DNA from: Perognathus longimembris pacificus
Taxonomy: Eukaryota > Chordata > Mammalia > Rodentia > Heteromyidae
NCBI RefSeq assembly: GCF_023159225.1
Contig: NC_063161.1
Span: forward strand, 123,418,958 to 123,482,957
Length of the DNA stretch: 64,000 nucleotides
Direction of reading: 5' to 3'
The stretch's first letter is position 1, and each line of letters starts with the position of its first letter. A model generated the notes under the pieces. The model searched no databases, had not been told where the DNA came from, and was given only the letters and a program-made list of their open reading frames with translations. Positions 11,861 through 23,713 of this stretch are shown in pieces. A program made the position numbers and the translations under genes.

Positions 11861-12225
11861 TGTATGTATATATATTATATAATATATGTATGGAATTGAT
11901 GGCCATAGAGATAAAAAAACAGGGCTAATCAGTGCTACTAAACAGCAACTTCCTATAGTGTTTGATTCCAACACATAACAGTTGAATTGAAAACTCACAA
12001 AAATGAAACTGTCTCAAAGTAAGTTTCCCATCAGCACAAGGAAATACAAGGTAGACAATAATTTCATAAGAGTATTTGCTGTGTTTTTATATGGGTATGA
12101 AGGAGAAAATATTAATGCAACACATAAAAGATGAAGCAGATGAACTCCAAAGTAATCTACATCATTGAGTTTGTTAATCTACTAGACTGACATTCTAGTT
12201 CAGTTTCTGACCATTTGAAAATCAC
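11861..12225. other. AT-rich DNA with a short TA/TATG tract
   Basis: A TATATG-rich simple tract spans about 11856-11892. The remainder is unrecognised. The left copy of the next SINE's TSD is at 12216-12225. Confidence 0.4.
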
Positions 12226-12429
12226 AGGGCTTGAACTCTGGGGCTTGGGTGCTGTCCCTGAGCTAGCGCTCTGCCACTTTGGGCCACAGTGCCATTTCCG
12301 TTTTTTCTGGTGGTTAAATGGAGATAAAAGTCTCACAGACCCTCATTCCAGGTCTGACTTTGAACCTCAATACTCAGATCTCAGGCTCCTGAGTAGCTAG
12401 GATTAAGGTGTGAGCCACTGGTGCCCAGC
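12226..12429 (-). mobile_element. B1-type/Geo composite SINE with 10 bp TSD
   Basis: Minus-strand element: AGCTGGGCACCAGTGGCTCA (B1-type start), CTACTCAGGAGCCTGAGATC, then a Geo module with GGCAGAGCGCTAGCTC. The duplication TGAAAATCAC lies at 12216-12225 and 12430-12439. Confidence 0.85.
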
Positions 12430-12439
12430 TGAAAATCAC

Positions 12440-15099
12440 TTTCTTTCTTAGAAGTTGGGTCAATTTTATTTTGCCCAACACATGAGGTTTGAATGACTTG
12501 AGTGTTGCTATTTTGTGGGGTTTTTTCAAATATAAAATATAGTTTTGGTTTGTAAATGTACTCAGAGGCACAGCAATGGGCACTGAAATCATTAGCTTTA
12601 AAATAAAATAAAAATAGAGCTGACAGCGAAAGAACTTTCACAGCAGTTATTATTATGTGTTATTATTAGCCACAGCATGTGGTGACATTTTAGACTTTAA
12701 CTCTACAGAAATATATCTCAGATCATGGATATTCCAGATGCTAAGGGAAAGAAACGAGAAATGCTGCTGACTGGCTTTACATGAGAGCTTTTAGAAAGAA
12801 TGAAATGGGAAATCTGCTAATGTTCTACTAGACAGCGAAGACTGAATTATCCTTCTTTCTAAGGGTTAAAGGGCTAACCCTTTTCTATGCATGAACTATA
12901 TGCCATCGACAATACTGCTTACAGTTTGCAGTGGTGTATATTTGATATTTTCAACTGTGTGAAATCTCTCATATTATTAGTGATTTCACAGTTATATATC
13001 ATATTTTATGGAATTATTCAATTTGGTTTTATTAAACACAGCTGAGTTGAGGGTGACTCTGAGGCAGTCGAAGGACTTAATCTCAAACAAATATGTAAAG
13101 TTTCTGGGAGAGGCTTTCTGCTTCTGTTGGTCAGATATCTTTTAACAGAAGTTGGCCACTGATATTCTATATGTGAAATCAAGACAGTGAAATGCTGTCA
13201 TTATAAATATGGATTTGAGATCAGATGGAGTTACATTGGAATCTAAATCTTTCTGCTCAATAGATGTGTGTTCTCTGGGAGTTCTGCATTTCTCTAAGCC
13301 TTGATTCCCCTCTCTGTGAAATGTGGTAATAGCAGTTACTACCTCCTACAGGTGTAGTAAAGATTTAATTATATCATGTCAAATTGAACCCATAGATCCA
13401 TGTCTGCCAAGGTCATCTACCTGAAAACTCATAAAAACTAAAACTCACACTGTATTAGGTCTTGAATTATAGGGAAACATTCATACTTTGGGTATGACTT
13501 GCCTAGCCAAGTGTTAACCTTGGCTGTGCCTCCAGTTATCTTTGTGAGTAAATCGTGACCTTAGCAGAGTAACTGACCCCTTCAATACATTGTTTTAAAA
13601 ATATTAAGACACATTAGTCTATCAGTATTAATGAGAATGCTTTAGGAGTCCTTTAAGAAATTCAATTAAAAGGAAATTAAGTCAGTAGGATGAGAAATTT
13701 ATTTGGCTATCAAGGAAATTCCCCCAACAAAGTGATTCAAACTATTAAGGCCTTTAGTTTTTATTGTGAAGTTTTGAATGAAGGCATTTGAGGGGTAGTA
13801 GAAAGGGCTGATGACACAGTCAGGAGCTTATATTTGTCTTTCAGCCATCCATAGCATGTAACTGTGCCCCCTTGTGGTTACTAGAAAGTCATTCCACATA
13901 CCTTTCCAGGTACCAGGAAGAAAGTAGCAAGGCACCCAAAGAAAATGGTACACTGTATTTGACATCCTATGAAACCACCTGTCACTGGTTAAAATCATGC
14001 CACTTTCCCCTATATATCCACCCTGGATAACATAAATTTTAGTAGTGAGTGTACAATGATGACCCAATCAATCAATCAGAGTCTATATTTTTAATATGAG
14101 TGATATGGAAGAAATCAATCTGTACATATTTTAAGTGGATACTGTACTATAAAGAAATTTAGCAACCTCAGGCAAACAAAAAATGTGTTTCTTTCAAATG
14201 TGTTATCAGGTAAATCCTTAAATTCAAAGCAAATCAGTAATACTCAAAAGTTACAATTCTGTTTTTAGATGTGGCCATGAATTTTAGTGTGTCCCAATGC
14301 TGACAGTAGAGTCAACATTTGTCTAGTTCAAACACTGTCATCTTCGTACTTCACTACAGTGTCTCCCTTACAGTGAGGCTGTCTCTGATCAGGTAACAGA
14401 GTGCTAAATACTGATATATTGATCTAGCCTTAGCATTTCTGTGAAGGGTAACCTTGGCATCCAGGTTGGCTCAGTTTTCATAGGAAGCATCTGTGCTTTC
14501 TATGCTTTATCTGTGCTTTCACTTTAGTTGGATTAGCCAATGCTGAAGGCTCCTCTTTCCATTTAATTTTCAGATTGGATACAGAGACATATACACTATA
14601 TTATTTCTGCTTAATCTGTTAAACATATTTTCTTTTCTTTCAATTGATAAACACAGCGCCTCATGATTCTGGAGCATTTGGAGCAGTGGGACCTGAATAA
14701 TATTCATTTCACTGTAAAAGTATGTAATTGATCTGAATAAGTTATCTTATCAACTGATCACCATAAAACATTAAAAATGGTTTTATCAATCATCTTAGTA
14801 GTAATTTTGAAAAAGGGATAAAAGAGCAAAATCCCTTTAATATGAGATATTGCTTCCATCAATTCCTCATTTGATTCCATGATTAAGTCAGTCATTTTAT
14901 ATATTTTTTCTATCTTTCTCAAGAATAAATAAAACTTACAATTTCTTAGTAATCTTACTTCATTTATGTAATTTCTTGATATGGTCTTCTTCAGTAATTG
15001 ATAACACTGTCAATACTTTCTTGCTTTTCAGTTATAATACCTGAAAGTTTGTCAAATTCATACAGTCCCACACTGTTAGGATGCTGAAGTATACGTATT
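12440..15099. other. single-copy DNA
   Basis: 2.66 kb with no recognised repeat, RNA or exon. The minus-strand frame 13828-14067 (79 codons) shows no identifiable domain. Confidence 0.4.
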
Positions 15100-15347
15100 T
15101 ATTTATTTATTTAATTTTGGTACTTATCTGGGGCTTGAACTCTGGGCCTGGGTGTTTTCCCTGAACTTTTTCTGCTCAAGACCAGTGCTCTACCACTTGA
15201 GCCACAGCTCCACTCCTGACTCTTTGAAGTTCAATGGAGATAAGAATCTCAGGGACTCTTCCCACTCCACTGTTTTTGACTCTAGATCCTCAAATTTCTG
15301 CCCTCTGGACACGAATGATTACAGATTATGGCCACTAGTGCCCAGCT
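15100..15347 (-). mobile_element. B1-type/Geo composite SINE
   Basis: Minus strand from AGCTGGGCACTAGTGGCC (15347) through the B1-like half to the Geo module (TGGAGCTGTGGCTCAAGTGG). It ends in an A-rich, TAAA-type tail, which appears on the plus strand as TTTA repeats at 15098-15115. Confidence 0.83.
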
Positions 15348-15579
15348 TAAAGTTTATTTTGATAGTGATGAACTCCATCTCCATGGTTGTTCTTTACCTA
15401 TTATCATTTAACATTGCAGTCAGCAGCACAGAAATTCTTACAGGTTATGGCAAGGTTCTCTGGAGTATTTCAGTATGAACAGATCATTGTTTTATAGTAA
15501 TAAGGATAAAATATATGACATTCATTACCTTCTGGAAATACTATAGTTTTATAATATCTGGCAAGTATGTATCAGAACA

Positions 15580-15676
15580 TATATATGTATGTGTGTATGT
15601 ATATATCTATATCTATATATCTATATATCTATATCTATATCTCTATATCTATATCTATATAGAGATATAGATATGC
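15580..15676. repeat. TATC/TA microsatellite containing an 18 bp perfect inverted repeat
   Basis: Runs of ATATCT units. Within it, 15631-15648 (ATATCTATATCTCTATAT) is the exact reverse complement of 15657-15674, leaving an 8 bp loop. It could form a hairpin or cruciform; no function is implied. Confidence 0.9.
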
Positions 15677-16869
15677 TGTCCATGTTCAACATCTTTAATT
15701 TTTCTAGACTCAAGGACATGTAGAATATCCTCGGAACCTCACAGTAATCCTGAATGCCAGATGCCTTGGGCTAATTGCCCTGGTCACTGTTGCCTTTTCC
15801 ATTTATAGCTGGGGCATGTGATGAATGCACTGTGTGACTTGTGCTGAGCCTCAGATCTGCTCGAGCCTTTCCATGGTGCCCAGGAGCATCTGTTCTTCTT
15901 AGTCACCCACACAGATTCCAAAAATGAAAGGTGAAGGTAGCCAAAAGATGCTGCATTTTACCTTCCATAATTTACCAGGATTGCATACCAAAGTATTTAG
16001 TAGTAATTGACTGTGTAGAAAATTAAGAACAAAACTAAAAGTTCTGACAAAATGATAATTATGTAAATATGTACATTCAGTTAAAAACAAGATTTTGTTT
16101 TTGTTACTATACAAACATAAGAAAAGCAGCTTCTTGTATTATGTTAATAAAATGTAACTACTTAACTAAATTTTCTGGGAAAAAGTTTACTCTTAATTGT
16201 ATAGGCAATTCTTTGCAGTGCTGGTGGCTGAACCCAAAATATTCTAATTTCTGTCTAATACATATTCTCTCTCTTACTCTCTTTCTGTCTCTCTCTCATA
16301 TAGGCACATATACACATACACGATCATCTCTTACTGGGAGATTTTAAATTTTTTATGACCAATGTGTAAGATTACATTGGTGATGTTTTCAGAACAACAA
16401 ACAACCCTTAAATAGTAAAAGGATTGTTAAGTTTACATTTAAGAAGAATTAAACTTTGTTAAATGATTGGGGACCATACTTCAGAGGTATAGGGGGTATG
16501 CTGAGTGCTTGCAAGGTTCTCATTTTAACACTCAACACCAAAAAGATCAAAAGAAACTTAGTGAATTTGGATTTTCATGATAATAATGAATGGAAAACTG
16601 TAGGGAGAGAAATTTGGAACCAATATATAAGTGATAGTTTTTAATTAGAAATACCTTACATTGCATTGATTGTTCTTGTATGGTGTTGACCTTTTATATG
16701 ATTGCAAATGTTAAAGCAAAAATATATAATTACTAGGAAGGATTTTTTTTGAGAATTAAAGTAAGCATGGAGGTTCTGGAAACGTTCTGTCACTACATTG
16801 CTAATCACTTCATGGGAGAAAGACTCCATTGGGTTGTAAATGTATTATATATTCGCTGCATATAATAAC
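15677..16869. other. single-copy DNA
   Basis: Nothing recognised. A short pyrimidine-rich CT tract lies at about 16266-16298. Short open frames carry no known domain. Confidence 0.4.
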
Positions 16870-17472
16870 ACACACCTATATTTACAGCACCTGTAAGGTT
16901 AAGACAGAATTGCCAGCCTGGAATATATGGAGAGCCAATGTGGTAAAACAAATAATAAATAGTGTATATAAATTTTCACCAAACTATACATAGACATGTA
17001 AATATTAATTTATAAGCATTATACCTATATAATAAGTTCCCTATGACACCTATGATTTGCTCAAGTTTCTGAAATGTTTAAAAGGAGGGAAAGTGTTTTT
17101 GAAAGAAGTTACTCTATCAGGAAGAAGTAGGAATAAGTGACATAGGAAGAGATACCTCCCTACTAAGCAATAAAGATCTTAGAGAATTGAGCCTGAAAAC
17201 TAATTCATTAGTAAGCCTAAAACAGCTCTTAGTATAGCAATCAACTTTACCTGAAAGGTTCACTTAGAAACATGGCTTACAATATTTTTATATAATGGGA
17301 CTACCTATGTGAAATTGGTGGGAAGATGGATCCATGAACTATTACCAGAGAAAATGGCAGCTAAACCATCATTTAAAGGATTTAAAAATAATGTATGTGA
17401 AAGTAATCCTAGGAGAAAATAACCATGCATAAGTGGAAATTAAAATATAGATTTCCTTACAGAGAGTAACAA
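16870..17472 (+). repeat. direct repeat copy B (related to 9412-9853)
   Basis: Begins with a B1-like segment (CACACACCTATATTTACAGC, TGCCAGCCTGGAATATATGG) and then follows copy A closely to GTAACAAGA. A ~132 bp block (about 17168-17300) is present only here, between CTAAG and GGGACTACC. Both copies are on the same strand, 7.45 kb apart. Confidence 0.75.
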
Positions 17473-19139
17473 GATACAAGAGTGGAAAAATAAACTATCT
17501 TGAGATAATAAGTGGATAGAATATGAAAAGTATATGAACAAGTTTTGATTGTATCTATGATACATGAATATCCTTTGTAAGACATCAAACAGGACAGTGA
17601 AATAAGTGGATAGATATTGTGAAAGTTCCCTCTTAGGCTACATTTATAAAGAATAAATTACAAAAGAGCAAAATGGAAATAAGGGGATAAGATATCCTTG
17701 TCACCAACTTTCCAATCATATTTCTTGCCAAGTCTCAGCTATTAGGCATAATTTATTGTAGATCTGTGCTTAGGGCCATGTCGATCATCTGGGGGAAAAA
17801 AATGAACATCTGGTACTAGCTTGAAGTTCTGCCCTTGGAAAGCATTTTTGTTCTCCATTGTCCTAATGTGAATACCTCAGGCCAAGGCTGTTGTGTCATA
17901 GCTGTCCATAGTTTCAGCATATCCTGAAATTTTCCACCCATTAAATTGAGCTCAAATTATTTCTCCCTTACTTAGCTAGGCCTAAGGACCTCCTCAGAAG
18001 GCCATAACTGGAAACTGAAAGGGGAGTGTTCAGAATAGCAGGGATAGGTTCCTTTGAAATCTGATGCAGTCACTCAAGTGGCTTATTTGGGCCAAAAGCT
18101 TGAGCCTAATCTCCAATATACCATTTTCAGGTGACAGTAAACTATTTTACATACCAAAAATTATTGTTTGGGGGTTGATCTATGTTTATACAGCACTCAG
18201 TTATTAAGAGGAAGTTCAGATTACATTGCATCTTGTAGTTTGTGTTCTAACTCTCACTTTTACTCCTACATGTGGAAATCAGAAGCTCTTTCTCTACCAA
18301 TGGTATTAATCCACAAAGAATTATATAATTTTCATCAGTTCTTTAGTTTCTCCATACTGATTCAACTATACATGTTTGCAGAAAGCTTCATGCAGTATTT
18401 GAACCTGCCATAAACACTCTAAGAAAAAAAACTTTGCAAGTCATACGAAAAAACTACTTGTGTGGTGGCATGAACCTCTTCAGAAATTTCCTTGTTCTGT
18501 ACCACTTTAGTAGTTCAGCAATTTTCAGGCTCCTTGATAAGTGAATTAAAGTCACAAAACCAAATGAGATATCAAAAGCGCCACTGAAGACTGCATTTAT
18601 AGAAAGATACAAACACAGTTCCCTAGGCATTTCTCTGATGAGTGCCTCTAAGTGTCTAGGCCACTGTGGGTTCCTGTCATACCTACATGAAGACATGGCA
18701 TTTACTGTGATATCTTCCTATACAGAACAGGCGCAACAAAGGTCTTCTCCGGTGCTTTGCTCTTAGAAATATTTTTCTTTCTCCAAGCTTTGGTGAAACG
18801 ATTTACAGAAGAGGAGATCAAGTCTAACAGAGTGAATCCAGTGTTTGGCTTTTCACCCAAACATACCTGAGCAGTTAAGGTATGGATGGCTTGCTAGATC
18901 CTTCTTATCCACTAATTTCTAACTTCATTCACTGTGTGCCAGCTTTGAGATGAGTTTTCAGTCAGCCATAGAGATAACTATCAGGACCACTTCCAGCCAG
19001 TCAAAACTTACTTGAGTTAAAACTCTGAATCCAGTAAACCCTGTTGATATTAGTAAATTCAACATGATCACAGATAAATACAAATGAATCAAAATTTTAA
19101 GATTAGGTTTATAACACAAAATGGGAAATCATTTTCTCC
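17473..19139. other. single-copy DNA
   Basis: No recognised repeat or gene. The minus-strand frame 18454-18696 (80 codons) was examined and matches no family I know. Upstream codons on that strand contain stops, so it is not part of a longer frame. Confidence 0.4.
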
Positions 19140-19956
19140 TTCTCTATTGTCAAAGTGAAGTACAGAGGGGTTACAGTTTCATATGTAAGGCAAGCACATG
19201 TTTTTTTTGCCAGTTCTGGGACTTGAACTCAGGGCCTGAGCACTGTCCCTGGCTTCTTTTAGCTCAAGGCTACCACTCCACCACTTGAGCCACAGGTCCA
19301 CTCTGGCTTTTTCTGTTTATGTGGTGCTGAGGAACCAAACCCAGGGCTTCATGCATGCTAGGCAAGCACTCTACCACTAAGCCACATTCCCAGCCCCACA
19401 AGTACATTTCTTATCCAACTTGTTACCTCCTCCCTCATTTCCCCCCTCCCCCCTTGCCACTTTTCTCCCCACCCTCAAGAATTGTACAATTGGTTTACAC
19501 CAATTGGTTTTGTAAGTATCGCTATTGCAATGGTTTGTCATTTTATCCTTTGTCTCTTGATTTTGATATTCCCTTTCCCTTCCCTAGTTCCAATACTAAG
19601 ATCAGTTACAGTAATAGCAGGGTAAAACCACAGAAAGGGAATATGAGAGAAAAAAGTTACATTTTTCACATGGCATGTTGAAAATAACTACAACAATGAT
19701 ATGCCACTTATTTCCATACCTCGTAGTTCATTTCATTTAGCATCATCTTATGTGTTCATACAGGCATAGCTATTGAGCTATTGTGATCTGCTATGACTAT
19801 ATTAGAGATGTACTAATTATTCCCTATGAAGGAAACCATACAGTCCATGTTTCTTTGGGTCTGGCTCTCTTCATTTAGTGTGATTTTTTTCCAAGTCCTT
19901 CCATTTCCTTATGAGTGGGGCATTATCATTCTTTCTGATAGAGGCATAGATTTCCT
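19140..19956 (-). mobile_element. L1 3' segment (minus) of a probable inverted L1, split by a SINE
   Basis: The reverse-complemented L1 3' end (CAAAGTGAAGTACAGAGGGG) starts at about 19147. The 3' UTR is interrupted by an IDL-Geo SINE (19201-19398) and resumes with a C-rich tract (19436-19465). It reaches the ORF2 C-terminal region near 19940 (TTCTTTCTGATAGAGGC). At about 19957 homology switches to L1 ORF2 on the plus strand. Confidence 0.88.
19201..19398 (-). mobile_element. IDL-Geo SINE, AGCATGCATGAAG subfamily
   Basis: Minus-strand dimer inserted in the L1 3' UTR. Its ID-like half reads GGGGCTGGGAATGTGGCTTA with CCTAGCATGCATGAAGCC, closer to canonical rodent ID than the ATATGAGGCC type elsewhere. 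The same variant occurs at 38976-39179. Flanks CAAGCACAT (19191) and CAAGTACAT (19399) form a 9 bp TSD with one mismatch. Confidence 0.9.
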
Positions 19957-20711
19957 CAAGAATCACATGATTATTTCTCTAGATGCAGAAAAAGCATTTG
20001 ATAAAATATAGCACCCATTTGTGATAAAAGCTTTGGGGAATTGGGATTCCAGGCAACATTCCTGAATATAATAAAGGCTGTGTATGACAAACCCACAGTG
20101 AGCATTATACTTATTGGTGAAAAGTTAAAGCCATTTCCTTTAAAAAATCAGGAGCAAGACAAGGTTGTCTGCTCTCTCCTCTCCTCTTCAGCATAGTAGT
20201 AGAATTCCTAGCCAGAGCAATGAGGCCAGAGGAAGACATAAAGGGGATCCAAATAGGAAAAGATGAAGTTAAACTCTATCTCTTTGCAGATGACATGATC
20301 CTGTATCTAAAGAACCCCATACACTCTACTCCCAAGTTACTTGAGCTGATCCAAAACTTTGACAAAGCAGCAGGATATAAAATAAATCCTCAAAAATCAA
20401 TGGATTTTGTATATGCCAACAACCTGAAGAGTGAGGCTGAAATCAGGAAAGCAACTCCTTTTGCAAAAGCCTCAAAAAACATAAAATACTTAGGAACAAT
20501 CTTAACCAAAGAAGTGAAAGAGCTCTATGATGAGAACTTTAAAAATCTGAAAATGGAAATTAAGGCAGAACTAAGGAAATGGAAAAACCTCCCATGCTCC
20601 TGGATTGGGAGGATGAACGTTATGAAAATAGCAATATTGCTGAAGGCTATCTATAAATTCAAGGCAATACAGATCAATATCCCAACACCATTCTTTAATG
20701 AAATAGGGGAA
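19957..20711 (+). mobile_element. inverted L1 ORF2 segment with intact RT FADD motif
   Basis: Plus-strand ORF2 homology begins at AAGAATCACATGATTATT and ends near AATGAAATAGGGGAAACA. The frame 20220-20711 contains [12 protein letters not shown] (FADD codons 20283-20294), the L1 RT catalytic motif, and [18 protein letters not shown]. Upstream of 20220 the frame is broken. The segment abuts the oppositely oriented 3' segment, the layout left by 5' inversion during insertion. About 1.2 kb of ORF2 between the two segments is absent. Confidence 0.88.
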
Positions 20712-23674
20712 ACATTTTTATGCCAATTACTTTCTCATGGGACCTTGTTCCTTGCCTTCTTACAGCCTGCAAGACATGAATCTGGTTATGGTAATAGGAA
20801 CAATGAGAGGTGTTAGGTCTTAATGGATATCACTCTACAGCAACATACTTGTGGAGGCCATTATTTTCCATTTCTTCATTTTTTTTATTTCTTCATGAAA
20901 AGAAGGAGAGGAGAAAGTTTGTTGCTACTTTCAAGGTATTTGGCATACTTTAGGAATTCGATGTATATAGCTTTTTCAAGTCTACTCATATGCCACTTCT
21001 TCAGTTTAAGAGTCCCATTTCTTCCTAGTAAATATATTACTATAACATTAATTATCTTGTATATTGTAAATATTTAACATCGTATCATAATTTGGGTATA
21101 CTGATCACTAGATACTTATTTTATCACCAGGGTACCAACAATATTATCTTTGAAATCATAATATCTCCTAAAGGCCCACCCCCTACTACCAGCATATGGT
21201 GGGTTTTAGGGCATTGATATATGTATTAGAGTAGGGGGAACAAGTATCCTGAGTATAGCAGTATACAAAACCTATTAGGGTGAATTTAGTCTTAGGAATA
21301 TAATTCTTTAAGATCTATTTTACCATTTCTGAAAGGCCACTAAAATAATCACATTTGAACTTTTAAAAGCTCACACAGGTTATGTTTTATAGGATGGGTT
21401 AAAATGAACAAGACTGAAGAGGAAAACCTCTTAATGTTGAGATAGTAATTTTTGTGAGAAATGTAGGTGATGTAGACTTGGATAATGGCTGTAAGGAGAA
21501 AAAAAAAGACCAAATTTTAGAGATAAAAGAGAGGTCAACTCAACAACATTTTGGTGTAGTTTCTATCTAAAGAGATGGAATGATAGTAATGCCTTTTGTT
21601 ACTATTTGGATCACATATGTAGGAGCTGAGATGTTCCCTGAGAATGAAATCTGTGTTTTTTGTTCACATTTTGGTTGGCGAATCTTGGCAGAGGGGTATT
21701 TGCATGGCCACTGATTATCTAGCTAATTATTGAGTTTTTAAAATCTGCAAAAAATGTCTTCCATCCCACCACTCAATTTTCCTAAAATTCATACTTAAAA
21801 TATAGAAATCAACCATAGGACTTTTAAAATTATTATATAGGGTTTTTGTAATGTTTTTGTTGTATTTACAAATTGTTAGAAAGTACAGCCCTAAGGAAGA
21901 GTCTTAGTTTATACTGAGAATATTGGCCAATATTATAATATATCCATATTGGCTATCACTAAAAGAAATATAGAAGTAATTTTCCTGATGAGATATGATT
22001 TACCATTTCCTCCACACAGGTGATATTGCAGGTTGACTCTGTTTCTGTTGTACTTGTGTATGGATTAATAACTTAGGTTGTGAAAAAAATTCCTTGATCT
22101 CTATACCTTTATATAACAAATATTTATTTTTCTGTCACATTTTAGGCCATGAAAAGACTATGCAATAGCTACCACCCACATTTTTCCAGTTTCTGAATCA
22201 GGAAAAATAAATCTCTGGCAAAGTACCCATTGGCTTTCAAGCATTACATGCACAGCACTCATGATTGCACTTTACTCACCAAAAGGGGAGGAAAAAGATA
22301 AGTCATAGCTTAGGTAAGTTTGGGGAGTATGTCTCACAAGCGAGAGCTTCATTGGCAAGCACCAGCCTTTATGTTTAAACTTTGATATTACTGAAAAAGA
22401 GAAAGAATGAAAAAGAGAGGTAGGAAAGAAGGAAGGAAGTATCGAAGGAAGAGAGAATGAGAGGGAGAAATAAGGAGTGGTCACTATGTGACCAGGAGGT
22501 GAACAAGAATATATAGGAGGCAATATTAGTCACTATCATCATTTAGGAAGTGAAAAACGAATGAGGGCCACAGACACTGTCCAGTGTACCACCATCTCAC
22601 ACAATGGAGAAAAAAATAAGTTCTATATCACCATGTCAATGTCCCAGCAGAAGTATGTTGGCAGTTATATTAAAGGAGCTTTAGGTTATTCTCTCTAACA
22701 ATACAAATGATCAAATGATGACAAATATAATTTCAAATAAGTCAAAATTTCAATAAAAGTAGACAAGCCATGTAAATAGGTTAGGTAGCATTTGCCTAGA
22801 GGGTAACATGACATCAATTCTTTTTTTTTTTAAATTTAGGAAGATTTGAAGGAAAAAGTTGACATATATCAGCAGAATATCAAGACTATTTTAAGGATAT
22901 GGGGACAGCACATTGGTTAAGAAACTCTTACTTTACTATCCAAAGAAAAAACAAAGAATATTTAGTACTTGAAAGTAAGAGTGTGAACTTTTTCAAGGAT
23001 CATAGGATTTCCTTGAAAGGCTGAACATTTGTTTACATATATTATATTTAGAAGCACAAATGCCAAGTGCTTATTAAGGAATATTATTTGGCACACTGCT
23101 GATGATCTGTTCCCTTAGGAAATCAGGTTTTATATAATGTGAAGAAATAAATTGAGCTGAAAATGAAGATTCTAAAAACAAAATAACTGCCAACATATGT
23201 GTTTTTGGTCTTTAGTGTCTATTGCTCTTGCCTATAAAGAAGCCTCTGAGCAGCATCTAATATTATTGAAATTTAATAATTTTATGCACAATTTAGTATT
23301 AATCTGCTTGCATGATCTTATTTTGAATGGCCTGCTGAGTTTTGACTGGCCTCTGCTTTGACACAGTGGTCAATGGGGATGGAATATATACTTAACTCTA
23401 TTAAATAAAGGAGCAAGCTATCACTCATAACTCTGCTTGATTTTGCACTAATGGAAATTTGCCCAGTCAAACCAGTGAAAGTGACTGCACAAAATATTTA
23501 TTCTTTAGAGACAAAGCCTTAAGAACTTGTATTGCCTCTTTGTGAAGATAATTTCCACCAGCCTAATGAAGGTAATTTTAGATATCATGCTGGAAATGCA
23601 TCTAAAAAATCTGATTTTCTTTGGACAAATACAGGTTGTTTCTAAGTGTGCTCAAGTTACCCATTTAATCTGAA
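20712..23674. other. single-copy AT-rich DNA
   Basis: 3 kb without a recognised repeat family. A GA-rich stretch (about 22395-22475) and a T-run followed by AG (22821-22843) were noted but do not support a gene. Confidence 0.4.
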
Positions 23675-23713
23675 TATATATATATATATATATACATACA
23701 TACATATATATAA
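23675..23713. repeat. (TA)n/(TACA)n microsatellite
   Basis: Uninterrupted TA repeats followed by three TACA units and TATATA. Confidence 0.95.

Noticed and set aside
17700..18160. Possible old ERV-L-like internal sequence
   Set aside because: A faint impression only; translation gives scattered stops and no motif I can name.
18454..18696. 80-codon minus-strand frame beginning MSSCRYDRNPQWPRHLE, possibly an exon or processed pseudogene
   Set aside because: I could not match it to a family, there is no A tail or flanking duplication, and the upstream frame has stops. A protein search would decide.
22821..22920. T-run then AAATTTAG followed by an open stretch reading EDLKEKVDIYQQNIK, resembling a splice acceptor plus exon
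   Set aside because: No matching donor, neighbouring exon or recognised protein. Such T-run/AG strings are common in AT-rich DNA. Cross-species conservation would be needed.
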